Positions 7,927-17,210 of a DNA stretch of 58,688 nucleotides are shown here, piece after piece. Below the pieces are notes generated by a model. It did not search any database. It worked only from the letters and a program-made list of their open reading frames with translations, and had not been told where the DNA came from. Position 1 is the stretch's first letter, and each line of letters opens with the position of its first letter. The translations under genes were made by a program, and so were the position numbers. The DNA lies in contig CAYWYG010000002.1 in NCBI GenBank assembly GCA_964462335.1, forward strand, positions 1 to 58,688, given 5' to 3'. The DNA is from JAPUDQ01 sp964462335 (lineage in GTDB: Bacteria > Patescibacteriota > Saccharimonadia > Saccharimonadales > Saccharimonadaceae).

Positions 7927-9414
7927 TTATCGTCGCGCGTTCGAACGTGAGCGAGCGAAGAAAGCGATCATCACTGCACCAAGTGTCGCAACACCGAGAG
8001 TTACCGCTGGGTTGCTGCGGACAAGCTCAAAGCCTGTGTCAGGAACGGTCGGTTTCTCTTGTACAGTCAGCACGACATCGTTGCCATCGCCACCTTTGTA
8101 GGTGATCTTGAATGTACCGCTTGACACCTTGAATGTTGCGCCTTCTGCAAGATCTTTAAATGTTCCAATGATCGACCCAGTACCGGTATTACTTATGATC
8201 GTATATGTATCCCCCACCGCAACCTTCGCTCCGGCAAGAAACTTGACGTCAAGGACTGCATCACTCACTTCTGACGATTCTGCAACTAATTTATCGTAGC
8301 TGTCTTTGTTGAGTATCTCTACGGTATAGGTCGAGCCAGGTGACATCATAAGGGGTCCCGACATCGTAATCGTACCAGGACTATTACCAGGAGCTACTGC
8401 TGCCCCGACGGCGAGGTACAGGCTGCATAGCTCACCGACACCTTTTAGCACACCCTGATCTTTGACTGTTATGGTACAACGCGTACCATTCAATATCGCA
8501 GTCTCCTTCGGATTGACGACGACATTCTCTGTCGGTTTGTCGCCATCAAGTTGTGTTGTCTTCGGCTCGTATGTCACCGTCTGCGTGCCGAGTGGTGTCA
8601 CCAATGTACCGTCAGCACCTGCAGCAAGTGATATCGTATGGCCATTGGCTACGAGATCGGTGATCGTGACTTTATCGCTACCAAATACATTTACCTTCGC
8701 ATCTGCAAGCAATGTGACCTTCGCGATCGTGAGTGTCAACGCAGAGCTTACCGGTAATCCACCGCCACTGCAAGCTTCGAACGTGATTATTGGAGGAGTT
8801 GTCGAAGTACCTCCCCCAAGTGTCAGAGGGATGCTGATCGTCGGGTTAGTCAGATGTGCGAGACAATCTATACTGGCACCATTCTCAACGATGATTCCAG
8901 TCGGCGTTCCAATATTGTCCATGTCCGCTAGAGATGCGCCGTTTTTAACTGTCAAAGTACCCGTCGTCATAGAGATTTTAGGCATATAGCCATTCACAAG
9001 AGTCACTGAGCCCTGTGCGATAGTCTTTGCACTTGTATTTGAGGATACGTAGCCAATATATGCAGACTCTTGAACGTCCCATGTCGCTCCATCCTGCAAA
9101 GTCAGTGAATCACTCAGCCTATAGGCTGTTGCATCCGTTCCAGTTGAAACTACACCACCCAAGGCAGTGGTCACGCCAGTATTATCGATATTGATCATCG
9201 ATGTTCCAGCTTTGGTATTGAGCTGTATGATATCACCTGCAAGTGGCGCAGCGCTACCACAACCCGACCAGTTACCCGCCGTGCTAAATTTGTTATCCCC
9301 CGCAGTACCCGTCCAGGTACATGTCTGCGCGACGGCAGCTGCCGGCAACGCACTAGCCAAAATGGCAGATACAGCCGTGACAGATACGGCAAGTATCGAG
9401 AGAGCTTTTTTCAT
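7927..9414 (-). CDS. Sortase-anchored surface protein, beta-helix type
   Basis: 495 residues. It starts with a clear signal peptide (MKK, hydrophobic core, ALPAAAVA cleavage region). The body is rich in Thr, Gly and Val with short repeated strands, and includes an APGNSPGTI segment and a GGDGNDVVLTV stretch of the kind seen in autotransporter/beta-helix passenger repeats. The C-terminus is a full sorting signal: VPDTG, a hydrophobic span, then SRSNARR. It is probably exposed on the cell surface and covalently anchored by the sortase encoded next to it. The start at 9414 is supported by a Shine-Dalgarno sequence (AAAGGAA). Confidence 0.85.
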   Translation of the reverse strand: MKKALSILAVSVTAVSAILASALPAAAVAQTCTWTGTAGDNKFSTAGNWSGCGSAAPLAGDIIQLNTKAGTSMINIDNTGVTTALGGVVSTGTDATAYRLSDSLTLQDGATWDVQESAYIGYVSSNTSAKTIAQGSVTLVNGYMPKISMTTGTLTVKNGASLADMDNIGTPTGIIVENGASIDCLAHLTNPTISIPLTLGGGTSTTPPIITFEACSGGGLPVSSALTLTIAKVTLLADAKVNVFGSDKVTITDLVANGHTISLAAGADGTLVTPLGTQTVTYEPKTTQLDGDKPTENVVVNPKETAILNGTRCTITVKDQGVLKGVGELCSLYLAVGAAVAPGNSPGTITMSGPLMMSPGSTYTVEILNKDSYDKLVAESSEVSDAVLDVKFLAGAKVAVGDTYTIISNTGTGSIIGTFKDLAEGATFKVSSGTFKITYKGGDGNDVVLTVQEKPTVPDTGFELVRSNPAVTLGVATLGAVMIAFFARSRSNARR

Positions 9415-9450
9415 TTTTATTCCTTTTTTATTTTTACGCTTATAGATCCG

Positions 9451-9479
9451 ATTATCAGTACACATCACAAAATAGTCAA
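9451..9479 (-). promoter_or_regulatory. Sigma-70-type promoter of the surface protein
   Basis: The -35 box TTGACT (9474-9479) and the -10 box GATAAT (9451-9456) are separated by 17 bp on the minus strand. Transcription would start near 9444, leaving a leader of about 30 nt that contains the Shine-Dalgarno sequence. Confidence 0.65.
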
Positions 9480-9495
9480 GAGGTTTTCCACAGGA

Positions 9496-9885
9496 TTATT
9501 TCTTGGGCGGTGTAACCCTCGGTGGCATACCATACTCTGGCAAGACTGCATCGTCATCTTCGCCTTGTCCAAGGCGTGCGCAACCCGATGCGATCCAGCC
9601 GTCGCCCGAAACACCGACGATAGGTACGCCCTCGCTATACGCAATCGCATCGGCAACCATACAGCCGATCCTGAGACCCGTAAAACTTCCCGGACCGCGA
9701 AATACGACGACGCCCTCTAGTGTCGACAATGACACGCCTGCATCGTTGGCCACCTCGGCGCATATCTTGAGTAGGTCACGCGCGAGCGTACGGTGCGCCG
9801 TCCAAACTCTACGCGCCACTTCACGCGATCCGTCATACCCATACACTTCTGCGACCGGTGTGTCGGTTTTGATGCATAGTATCAT
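9496..9885 (-). CDS. tsaB: TsaB-like protein, short form (t6A tRNA modification)
   Basis: 129 residues that match the N-terminal lobe of TsaB, the partner of TsaD in making threonylcarbamoyl-adenosine on ANN-decoding tRNAs. The diagnostic VVVFRGPGSFTGLRIG segment and the MILCIKTDTP start are present. Usual TsaB proteins have about 220 residues, so the C-terminal lobe is missing; the reading frame is open and ends in a Pro/Lys-rich tail. It overlaps tsaE by 4 bp (9882-9885), so the two are translationally coupled. TsaD and TsaC are not in this window. Confidence 0.85.
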   Translation of the reverse strand: MILCIKTDTPVAEVYGYDGSREVARRVWTAHRTLARDLLKICAEVANDAGVSLSTLEGVVVFRGPGSFTGLRIGCMVADAIAYSEGVPIVGVSGDGWIASGCARLGQGEDDDAVLPEYGMPPRVTPPKK

Positions 9886-10328
9886 ACGATGCCCTCTATA
9901 TACGAGCAGGTAGCAGGGACTGTGACCTGGATATCACGCTCGGTCGTCGCGGCGCGATAGGCAATCCTGATGACAATTCTATCGGCAGGCAATACCGCTC
10001 CAATCGTTTCACCCCATTCTACTACGGTCACCGTCGACGGATCTGCCAGAGACTCAGCCAGTTCATATCCGAGTACACCAGCCTCTTGCAAACGATAAAA
10101 ATCATAGTGCGCCACTACGAGACCATCGCGAGCATCATACTCACGACTCAGCGTAAAACTCGGGCTCTGAACATCCTCATCGACACCCAACCCCTCGGCG
10201 ATACCTTGTACCAGCGTCGTCTTGCCAGCACCTACATCACCGAGAAGCTCGATACACTCACCGCCCCGTAGCGCGGAGCCAAGCCGCACGCCATATGCTC
10301 TCATGTCAGTATCTGATGTGATCGTCAT
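9882..10328 (-). CDS. tsaE: TsaE, ATPase for t6A tRNA modification
   Basis: 148 residues with Walker A GDVGAGKTT near residue 27, the SPSFTLSREY motif, and VVEWGE near residue 103, all typical of the TsaE (YjeE) ATPase that drives the TsaB-TsaD cycle. The length is normal for the family. It is the first gene of the tsaE-tsaB pair. The ATG at 10328 lies 7 nt after a TATACT box, so a leaderless start is likely. Confidence 0.93.
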   Translation of the reverse strand: MTITSDTDMRAYGVRLGSALRGGECIELLGDVGAGKTTLVQGIAEGLGVDEDVQSPSFTLSREYDARDGLVVAHYDFYRLQEAGVLGYELAESLADPSTVTVVEWGETIGAVLPADRIVIRIAYRAATTERDIQVTVPATCSYIEGIV

Positions 10329-10335
10329 TGTATCT

Positions 10336-10341
10336 AGTATA
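10336..10341 (-). promoter_or_regulatory. -10 box, leaderless start of tsaE
   Basis: TATACT on the minus strand, 7 nt before the tsaE ATG. Confidence 0.55.
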
Positions 10342-10461
10342 AACTAGGTGTCTTTTCAACTATACAACTTATGGCTATAACGGTATGATAGTAAGAGCCG
10401 ATATGGTGGGATTTTTCATATACACATCGCATAACATGTGCCGTTCTGGCTGGGGTGACCA

Positions 10462-12246
10462 GTGAGAATTTCTGACCGTGCCCTCGAACGGCTGCTGTTG
10501 GACAAGCAAAAGTCGACAGCCGAACAGATGACCGAGCTCAAAAATGAGGCTGTGTCGACGGGAAAAAGCCTCCAAGAGGTGATCATCACGCGCAACATCG
10601 TCTCAGATGATGAGCTGACGAGACTGTATGCTGAGCGTGTCGGTATACCATTTGTCGCAATCAATCCAAAAGATGTCACAAAAGACATCATCTCAGCTAT
10701 CCCAGAACGTATCGCCCGCCAGTATACGGCCGTCGTCTACAAAATTGATGATGATGGGACACACCACCTTGCACTTGCCGACCCAGACGACCTACAATCA
10801 ATCGATTTTATCCAGAAATACACCGGCACAAAAGTCGTCATCTACGCAGCTACCCAGGACAATATATTGACGTGCCTCCAGGCCTATCGCGAAGGCTCCG
10901 AAGAAGAGATCAGCAAGACGATCCAAGTCGAGGGGGAGGATGAACAAGAACAGGAGGTGTCGGCGTCCGATATTGCAGAGGATTCGCCCATCGCACAAAC
11001 TGTCAATCTCGTCTTGGAATTTGCTATCCGTGCTGGCGCAAGCGATATCCATATCGAGCCACGCGACGATTATGTGAGTATTCGTTACCGTATCGATGGA
11101 GTACTCCGCGAAGCCAACAAATTGCCAAAAAACGTCCATGGCGCACTCGTCAGCCGCATCAAGATCCTCAGCAACCTCAAGATCGACGAACGTCGCGCAC
11201 CACAAGATGGCCGTTTCAAGATCAACCTCGGCGGGAAAGCCTATGCCTTTCGTGTCAGCACCTTGCCGATCACCACTGGAGAAAAAGTCGTCATGCGTAT
11301 TTTGAACGAAGGCGGAAAAGCATTGACTCTTGAGCAACTCGGCTATTGGGGCAAGGCGAAAGAACGCATCCTCGAAGCGATCAAACAACCACATGGCATG
11401 ATCCTCGTGACTGGCCCGACGGGATCGGGTAAATCAACAAGTCTCTTTAGCATCCTCAGCATGCTCAATGATCCAAAGGTCAATATCAGTACCGTTGAGG
11501 ATCCCGTCGAGTATAAGATCCCGGGGACAAACCAAACACAAGTGAACCCGACTGCGGGTATGACATTTACAAGTGGCCTGCGCGCGCTACTCCGCCAAGA
11601 CCCCAACATCATCATGGTCGGAGAGATACGTGACGGCGAGACGGCCGATCTTGCCGTGCAAGCCGCCCTCACAGGGCACTTGGTGTTTAGTACTCTCCAC
11701 ACCAACAACGCCGCGACCTGTCTGCCGCGCTTGCTCGATATGCATATCGAACCATTTTTGATCGCGAGCACTGTTCGCGCTGTCGTCGGACAGCGTCTAG
11801 TGCGCATGCTCTGTAAAGCGTGTCGCGAATCCTATACGCCAACCGCTGAAGATCTTGAGGAAATCAATCATCTGTTCAATATCAGTCCCGATATGATGTC
11901 TCATATTCACGAGCTCGATATGCGAGCAGCCAAAGAAGAAATCGGTGGAGACGAAAAGGAACAACCTCTCGCCACTACCGACACGGGTATTGAGCATCTC
12001 TACCGCGAGCACGAAGGAGGCTGTGATGAGTGTAACGGGCTTGGGTATACCGGACGCCGCGGCATCTACGAAGTCCTCGCCAACACAAACGATGTGCAGA
12101 AGCTCATCGTCGCCAATGCAACGAGTAACGATATACAGCTCCAAGCCACCAAAGACGGCATGGTCACCATGCAACTTGATGGACTCATCAAGGCATTTCG
12201 TGGCGTGACCAGTATCGCGGAGATCTTACGCGTCACGAGAGAGTAA
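10462..12246 (+). CDS. pilB: Type IV pilus extension ATPase PilB/GspE
   Basis: A hexameric ATPase of 594 residues that powers pilus assembly at the inner face of the membrane. An N-terminal GspE-N/MshEN-like domain (about 1-150) precedes the ATPase core: Walker A GPTGSGKST at 318-326, Walker B IIMVGEIRD at 383-391, and the His box GHLVFSTLHTN at 405-415. Two CxxC pairs (CKAC near 449, CDEC near 524) form the zinc site of PilB-type enzymes. The start is GTG at 10462 with GGGGTGA upstream. It is followed 6 bp later by pilC. Confidence 0.95.
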   Translation: MRISDRALERLLLDKQKSTAEQMTELKNEAVSTGKSLQEVIITRNIVSDDELTRLYAERVGIPFVAINPKDVTKDIISAIPERIARQYTAVVYKIDDDGTHHLALADPDDLQSIDFIQKYTGTKVVIYAATQDNILTCLQAYREGSEEEISKTIQVEGEDEQEQEVSASDIAEDSPIAQTVNLVLEFAIRAGASDIHIEPRDDYVSIRYRIDGVLREANKLPKNVHGALVSRIKILSNLKIDERRAPQDGRFKINLGGKAYAFRVSTLPITTGEKVVMRILNEGGKALTLEQLGYWGKAKERILEAIKQPHGMILVTGPTGSGKSTSLFSILSMLNDPKVNISTVEDPVEYKIPGTNQTQVNPTAGMTFTSGLRALLRQDPNIIMVGEIRDGETADLAVQAALTGHLVFSTLHTNNAATCLPRLLDMHIEPFLIASTVRAVVGQRLVRMLCKACRESYTPTAEDLEEINHLFNISPDMMSHIHELDMRAAKEEIGGDEKEQPLATTDTGIEHLYREHEGGCDECNGLGYTGRRGIYEVLANTNDVQKLIVANATSNDIQLQATKDGMVTMQLDGLIKAFRGVTSIAEILRVTRE

Positions 12247-12252
12247 CACATC

Positions 12253-13467
12253 ATGGCTATATTTACATTTACCGCAACTACCAAAGAAGGCGCCGTCATC
12301 AACGGTCACGTTGAGGCCGTATCACGAGAAGCGGCGACTGAAGCAATCGTCAAACAAGGCCATCGGCCTATCTCCATCACCGCATCCAGCCAGAAATCAG
12401 ATCTTTTGTCATTTTTGAAACCCAAAGTGAAGTCGAAAGATCTTGTCATTTTTACTCGGCAGCTCAGTACCATGATTAGCGCTGGCGTCCCGCTGTTGCG
12501 CGCCCTGACGACGCTCGCAAATCAAGCCGAAAACAAATCGTTTAAAGCAGTACTCCAGGATGTAAGCCGTGACGTTCAGTCGGGCACAAGTCTGGGTGAT
12601 AGTTTTGCAAAGCACCCAGAGGCATTTAGCGATGTCTTTACCAACATGGTTCGAGCAGGTGAGTCGGGTGGTATTCTTGACGATATCCTCAAGCGGCTCG
12701 CTGTACAACAGGAGAAAAATGACTCGATCAAAAAGAAAGTGAAAAGTGCGATGACGTACCCGATGGTGCTGATTGTCATCACGTTTGGCGCATTCTTCGG
12801 TCTGATGTTTTTCGTCATACCCCAAGTCGGCAAGATCCTGCGCGACCTTGGGGGCCCCGATGCCGAACTGCCCGCGATTACGCAAGCCATGCTCGATATC
12901 AGCCATTTCATGGTGACCTATTGGTATATCGTCATTGGCGGCACTGTAGGGCTTGTCTTTGCCGCGCGCACTTTCTTCAAAACACCTCATGGACGCCACA
13001 TACTCCACTACACCCTAGTAAAAGCGCCGATCGTCGGGCCGATCATCAACAAAGTTGCCGTCGCACGCTTTGCCCGTACGTTCTCGTCGCTTATTGGAGC
13101 TGGGGTAAGCGTACTTGAGACATTACGCGTAACCGGTAACGCGATCGGCAACGACGCATTCAAAGATGAGCTCGAAAAAGGCGCCCAAGCTGTCACGGCC
13201 GGTTCCCAATTGTCACAAGCCCTCGAAAAAGGCGGGCTTTTCCCTGCGATTGTACCGCAGATGCTAGCAGTTGGTGAAGAAACGGGGGAAACTGCTGAAG
13301 TACTGATCAAAATTGCTGATTTCTTTGAAGAAGAAGTCGATGCGACAATCGCAAGCCTCAGCTCAATTATTGAACCGGTGATGATTGTGTTTATGGGCGG
13401 TATGGTCGGGCTGGTTGCGGTAAGCGTAATGGGGCCGATCGCGAGCCTGAGTCAAAATGTTAAATAA
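12253..13467 (+). CDS. pilC: Type IV pilus platform protein PilC/GspF
   Basis: 404 residues with two tandem GspF domains, each with a helical cytosolic part (for example FTRQLSTMISAGVPLLRAL in the first and FARTFSSLIGAGVSVLETL in the second) and hydrophobic spans near 170-195, 215-240 and at the C-terminus. This inner-membrane platform couples PilB rotation to pilin insertion. It follows pilB by 6 bp, so the two form an operon. It converges with the prepilin genes on the other strand, 29 bp away. Confidence 0.95.
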   Translation: MAIFTFTATTKEGAVINGHVEAVSREAATEAIVKQGHRPISITASSQKSDLLSFLKPKVKSKDLVIFTRQLSTMISAGVPLLRALTTLANQAENKSFKAVLQDVSRDVQSGTSLGDSFAKHPEAFSDVFTNMVRAGESGGILDDILKRLAVQQEKNDSIKKKVKSAMTYPMVLIVITFGAFFGLMFFVIPQVGKILRDLGGPDAELPAITQAMLDISHFMVTYWYIVIGGTVGLVFAARTFFKTPHGRHILHYTLVKAPIVGPIINKVAVARFARTFSSLIGAGVSVLETLRVTGNAIGNDAFKDELEKGAQAVTAGSQLSQALEKGGLFPAIVPQMLAVGEETGETAEVLIKIADFFEEEVDATIASLSSIIEPVMIVFMGGMVGLVAVSVMGPIASLSQNVK

Positions 13468-13496
13468 TGTTATGCTCACATCTCGTTTGAGTGTGC

Positions 13497-15014
13497 CTAG
13501 GGTCGTGTTAGTACCTCACGCCACGATAATATATCATACGTGCTTGTAACAGGGAAATTTGGTGGTGGTGCATATCGCAAGTTTTCGTCATAAATATTAT
13601 TGGTATAACGATAACCCGCCCAACAGCTCGCATTACTTGGAGTGCCACATAGCATTACCGACCACGTCCATATCTGGTTAGAAGCTAAGGAGCCAAAAAA
13701 GGTAAGCTGCTGCGAGCTATTTGGATAACCTTGTACCCAGCTACCAGTTGTATTATATTTTTGACGAATACCAACCCCTCCAGATTTTGCAATTAGCGCC
13801 CCATGAATCGTGAGCGGTGCCCCGGCATACGGTGCAATCTCAACATTATTTTCAGCTATCAAACCAATAGTATTCGTACCGCTATATTGATCGGCATACC
13901 TTATATTGCCTGCGATCACCACATTTGAGTCGCCCCCAACCGCTAACCGCGCACTAGCAATCGTTACGCGCCCGTTAAATCCATTTGGCCCGGCTGAACG
14001 AATCCAAACATTATCCTCAACAAAGATAATACCGTTCGCCGGTATGGTAATATTACTTGCGACATTTGTTCGAGTCAATGCACTGTTATAGGGTGTTACA
14101 TTGTCACGTTCATTAGTTACTTTTTCAAGTGTATACGTTCCATTATCATTCAGCGTGATCAAATATCCCACCGCTTTTGAGTATGTGCTGCTAGCTGGTG
14201 GAATATAGGCATTGCTCCGCGCGGGTTGGGCATTGCAAGCTGTTGCGGTATTAATGCCGGTAGCAATTTTCTTTAAGTCGCATAAATCAGCTGAGAGCCT
14301 GTTAAAATCAATTTGCGGTACAGGGTACTGCCAGCTGGTTTTATTGCGGGTGTTACAGTTAGTGGGTGATGTGATACTTGGATCACACCAAACACCGGGT
14401 TTTGTTGAGTTTGCGCCGGAGCCGCTCCAACTAGGGACAACATACGATGAATTACTGCTTGTGACATTATCGGAATTCGGCCCATCCATCTTGACGCCAA
14501 CGTTCGAATGAACTGCACCATTAGCATTTTCAGTGTTACCAAACCATAATGCCGTATTACCGGCAACAGCATACGTGCTAAATGACGGCGCGCCGATACG
14601 TACCTCGATTGTTCGAGTTGATGGATATATACCAGCAGCTTTTCCGATCGAACGAACAGTAGCGATAGTCGATCCGGATGATCCAGGCTTAATCCACAAT
14701 GTATATGTACCGAGAAGTGTCCCGTCAGCATCTTTGTATGAATGTTGGTATGGTCCATACCCATACGTACTCTGACTCGATGGCCAGGTATTGCCGTCTT
14801 TATAGTCAGTACTATTATGATTAATATGCCACAAATAGTAGTTTGCCCCGGCTTCGGCGAGATTAAAAGCAGTTTCACTGGCTTTCGCCCGCGCCGTCGT
14901 GCCGACTGTCGTAATAATCATCTGTGAAGCCGCAAGTGAGAGAATAGCAAATACGACAATAAATGTCATAATAGTCACAAGCGAAAACCCTTGAGAATTT
15001 TGTTGCTCGTGCAT
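13497..15014 (-). CDS. Large prepilin-like protein (PilX-type N-terminus)
   Basis: 505 residues. The N-terminus has a short basic leader, QGFSLVTIMTF and a long hydrophobic helix, as in type IV prepilins (cleavage after the Gly before FS). FNLAEAGANYYLWHIN resembles the post-helix region of PilX-type minor pilins. The remainder is Asn/Ser/Gly-rich with beta-type sequence and several cysteines. It probably sits at the pilus tip or acts as an adhesive subunit (inference). It is the last gene of a three-gene minus-strand operon; 2 bp separate it from the gene before. Confidence 0.78.
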   Translation of the reverse strand: MHEQQNSQGFSLVTIMTFIVVFAILSLAASQMIITTVGTTARAKASETAFNLAEAGANYYLWHINHNSTDYKDGNTWPSSQSTYGYGPYQHSYKDADGTLLGTYTLWIKPGSSGSTIATVRSIGKAAGIYPSTRTIEVRIGAPSFSTYAVAGNTALWFGNTENANGAVHSNVGVKMDGPNSDNVTSSNSSYVVPSWSGSGANSTKPGVWCDPSITSPTNCNTRNKTSWQYPVPQIDFNRLSADLCDLKKIATGINTATACNAQPARSNAYIPPASSTYSKAVGYLITLNDNGTYTLEKVTNERDNVTPYNSALTRTNVASNITIPANGIIFVEDNVWIRSAGPNGFNGRVTIASARLAVGGDSNVVIAGNIRYADQYSGTNTIGLIAENNVEIAPYAGAPLTIHGALIAKSGGVGIRQKYNTTGSWVQGYPNSSQQLTFFGSLASNQIWTWSVMLCGTPSNASCWAGYRYTNNIYDENLRYAPPPNFPVTSTYDILSWREVLTRP

Positions 15015-15016
15015 AC

Positions 15017-15598
15017 TTAGTAATTAACCTTTCGGTTACGAATAATAACTGAGGACTGGACTTGAGTTTCTTTATTACTGCCAACGGCCTTGTCATGGAT
15101 GAATATCATGATACGCTTGATATCTTTGAGCTGATCTATCATAAATGGGCCTGAATTACCGCTGGCGTCATAGTAAGCAAAAAGCGATCCAACCTGTTCA
15201 TAGCCACTTATCAACACAATGGTAATTTTATCACTCGCATTATATACGTAATTTGGAGCAGAACCACTGGCAGGGATTTTATCGGCCTTGAGCGTCTTGG
15301 TTGATGAGTCATAATAATAGGTCACCTGTGAAAGCGTTGCGTCCTGCGGTGAAAAATAGGCATATATCGTCAACTTTCGATCTGATGCTTCCGTAATTCT
15401 TGTCCCACTGCGAACGACTTGCTGCATACGTTGTAGCGCGATAAGCTCTTGGTTTGTGTTGACCATCGTTGTGTTAATTTTTAGCAAATCCCGAATTGTT
15501 GAACCAAAAATCACAGTCATAACTACTGAGATAATAGCGATCATCGCTATCGCTAAGACAAGTTCAATAATGGTAATACCTTGGTTAGGGCGTGACAT
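15017..15598 (-). CDS. Prepilin-like protein, minor pilin
   Basis: 193 residues starting MSRPNQGITIIELVLAIAMIAI: a class III signal with cleavage after Gly, Glu at mature position +5, and the hydrophobic helix of type IV pilins (PilW/PilJ-like). The start is placed at 15598, which overlaps the end of the upstream gene by 14 bp; the ORF extension to 15736 lies inside that gene and lacks pilin features. It belongs to the 13497-17072 minor-pilin operon. Confidence 0.85.
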   Translation of the reverse strand: MSRPNQGITIIELVLAIAMIAIISVVMTVIFGSTIRDLLKINTTMVNTNQELIALQRMQQVVRSGTRITEASDRKLTIYAYFSPQDATLSQVTYYYDSSTKTLKADKIPASGSAPNYVYNASDKITIVLISGYEQVGSLFAYYDASGNSGPFMIDQLKDIKRIMIFIHDKAVGSNKETQVQSSVIIRNRKVNY

Positions 15599-17072
15599 TG
15601 ACACCACCTTGCGCTCCGGGAGCGATACTATTCTGTTCAATTGTCCCGCCCGCCGAGATTTTGAGTGTATAACCGCCGGTAGCCGCCGCTGACAAATCAA
15701 ACTGCCGCGCAATCTGTCCAGGGGTATCGCTACCAACGGTCGTGCTGGTGATAGTTACGCCTGGTTTTTCAAGTGTTACAACTGCCCCGCTTATATTAGC
15801 CCCTTTGATAATAATATCAGTCGATGCGATATCAGGACTTGCCAAGGATACGGCTGACGGCTCTACACTTGAAATTCGCGGTAGTGAACTTAAGGTGACA
15901 GTGTGCAATTGGATCGTTTGCATGTAGCCGTTGGCTGCCGGTATATTGCCAGAAGGGATGGTGAAGGGCTGGTAGGGTGCCGCGCCAACAGCCACCCATA
16001 CTGCACCTAGATACTGACCGCCGCTACAGGCTTGCATACTAGCCTGGCAGATCAAATACTCCCCTGGTGTAAGCCCGCCAAGCGATACCTCACCACTGGA
16101 ATTGGCGGTAACTGTTTGATTATAGCTATAGGACATATCGGCCGGATCAGTATACAGCTTGTATCCACCACGTATATCAAATGACGCCCCGGGACGCGGA
16201 TTACCAGCGCCATCAACTATCATTGCAAGGAGGCTGTTATTTGAGATAGGATCGATACGAAGCGTCGCACTACTAACTTGCTGGACCAGCGCGCTTACGT
16301 TAGGATAGGTAGGCACCAGCGCACCACTAGTGGCGATCGTTGACAATGAGCTATAGCCGTTTTTTGATGCGGACACGACAAAACGCGGTGAAGAGTCAGG
16401 AGCAATGTCGAGAAACAGTGCGACGCCATTGTCATCAGTAAGTTGTGTCTGGTCAACAGCAGGCGAGAGCGCTGAATTCTGTACCCTGACCGATGCCCCA
16501 TTAACTGGATTACCTGCCGAGTCCACTATCGTTACGATGATCGCAGACGTATTGCCACCAGTTTCGGCCACACGAGCGGTAAAGATACTATTTAAACTCG
16601 CGTACTTTGTATTACTTTTTTTGTCATATACATCAACTTGCGCAAGTTTATAATCTTTAGGATTTGTATCTGCCGGTTTGCCAGTCTCCGGTGGTCCATT
16701 ACGACATAAATATGATAAATTTGGCGGATATGGCAAACAGCCGTCATACGCATCATCGCCATAATAAATGCGATATCTGACTTCATATTCATAGCCTGTA
16801 ATTACAATGGTTTTTGTCGAAGGTAAAGGAGTAGCGCTGGTTATAATACCTCCTCCGGCAACAGCGAGATTATCATAAGGCATAGAGCGTAACCATTCTA
16901 TCTCTTGCACAGCAAGTCCATACGCATTCGCTCGAATTGTCGCAGTTGCTGCTATACGCAAATAGGTCAAAAGTGCTGTCATAACTCCTACCATGACAAT
17001 AGCAAACACTGCTATCACAATAATCATCTCAGTGATAGTAAAGCCACGTGTTTTACTCGTCCGCTCGACCAT
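15585..17072 (-). CDS. Large prepilin-like protein with Ig/CarboxypepD-like repeats
   Basis: 495 residues. The N-terminus is a type IV prepilin signal (RGFTITEMIIVIAVFAI, Glu at +5). The long C-terminal part carries beta-sandwich modules of the carboxypeptidase-regulatory/Ig type: VDSAGNPVNGASVRVQN followed by TDDNGVALF, then VDGAGNPRPGASFDI followed by NSSGEVSLGGLTPGEY, then a final IPT-like domain. It therefore looks like a pilin fused to surface modules, a candidate tip adhesin (inference). It is the first gene of the minor-pilin operon; a TGG-TATTAT extended -10 (17083-17088) lies just upstream. Confidence 0.82.
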   Translation of the reverse strand: MVERTSKTRGFTITEMIIVIAVFAIVMVGVMTALLTYLRIAATATIRANAYGLAVQEIEWLRSMPYDNLAVAGGGIITSATPLPSTKTIVITGYEYEVRYRIYYGDDAYDGCLPYPPNLSYLCRNGPPETGKPADTNPKDYKLAQVDVYDKKSNTKYASLNSIFTARVAETGGNTSAIIVTIVDSAGNPVNGASVRVQNSALSPAVDQTQLTDDNGVALFLDIAPDSSPRFVVSASKNGYSSLSTIATSGALVPTYPNVSALVQQVSSATLRIDPISNNSLLAMIVDGAGNPRPGASFDIRGGYKLYTDPADMSYSYNQTVTANSSGEVSLGGLTPGEYLICQASMQACSGGQYLGAVWVAVGAAPYQPFTIPSGNIPAANGYMQTIQLHTVTLSSLPRISSVEPSAVSLASPDIASTDIIIKGANISGAVVTLEKPGVTITSTTVGSDTPGQIARQFDLSAAATGGYTLKISAGGTIEQNSIAPGAQGGVNVTP

Positions 17073-17082
17073 TTATACTTTG

Positions 17083-17088
17083 ATAATA
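17083..17088 (-). promoter_or_regulatory. -10 box of the minor-pilin operon
   Basis: TATTAT on the minus strand with TGG before it (extended -10). The gap to the ATG at 17072 is 10 nt, so the leader would be only a few nucleotides. Confidence 0.5.
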
Positions 17089-17120
17089 CCATAAGCAATA
17101 TAGCTCTCTGATAAATCATC

Positions 17121-17150
17121 TTGACTATAAAACAACATGCGCTCTATACT
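17121..17150 (+). promoter_or_regulatory. Sigma-70-type promoter of the major pilin
   Basis: TTGACT (17121-17126) and TATACT (17145-17150) are separated by 18 bp. The predicted leader of about 54 nt ends with a strong AAGGGGGG ribosome binding site. It is one of few conventional promoters in the window, as expected for an abundant product. Confidence 0.7.
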
Positions 17151-17210
17151 TATGCTTAAGATCTGGTATTTTCTATGACCGATCAGTATCAATCTAAAAG
17201 GGGGGCATTT

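Noticed and set aside
15599..15736. Longer N-terminus of the minor pilin
   Set aside because: It lies inside the upstream gene; the prepilin signal begins at 15598.
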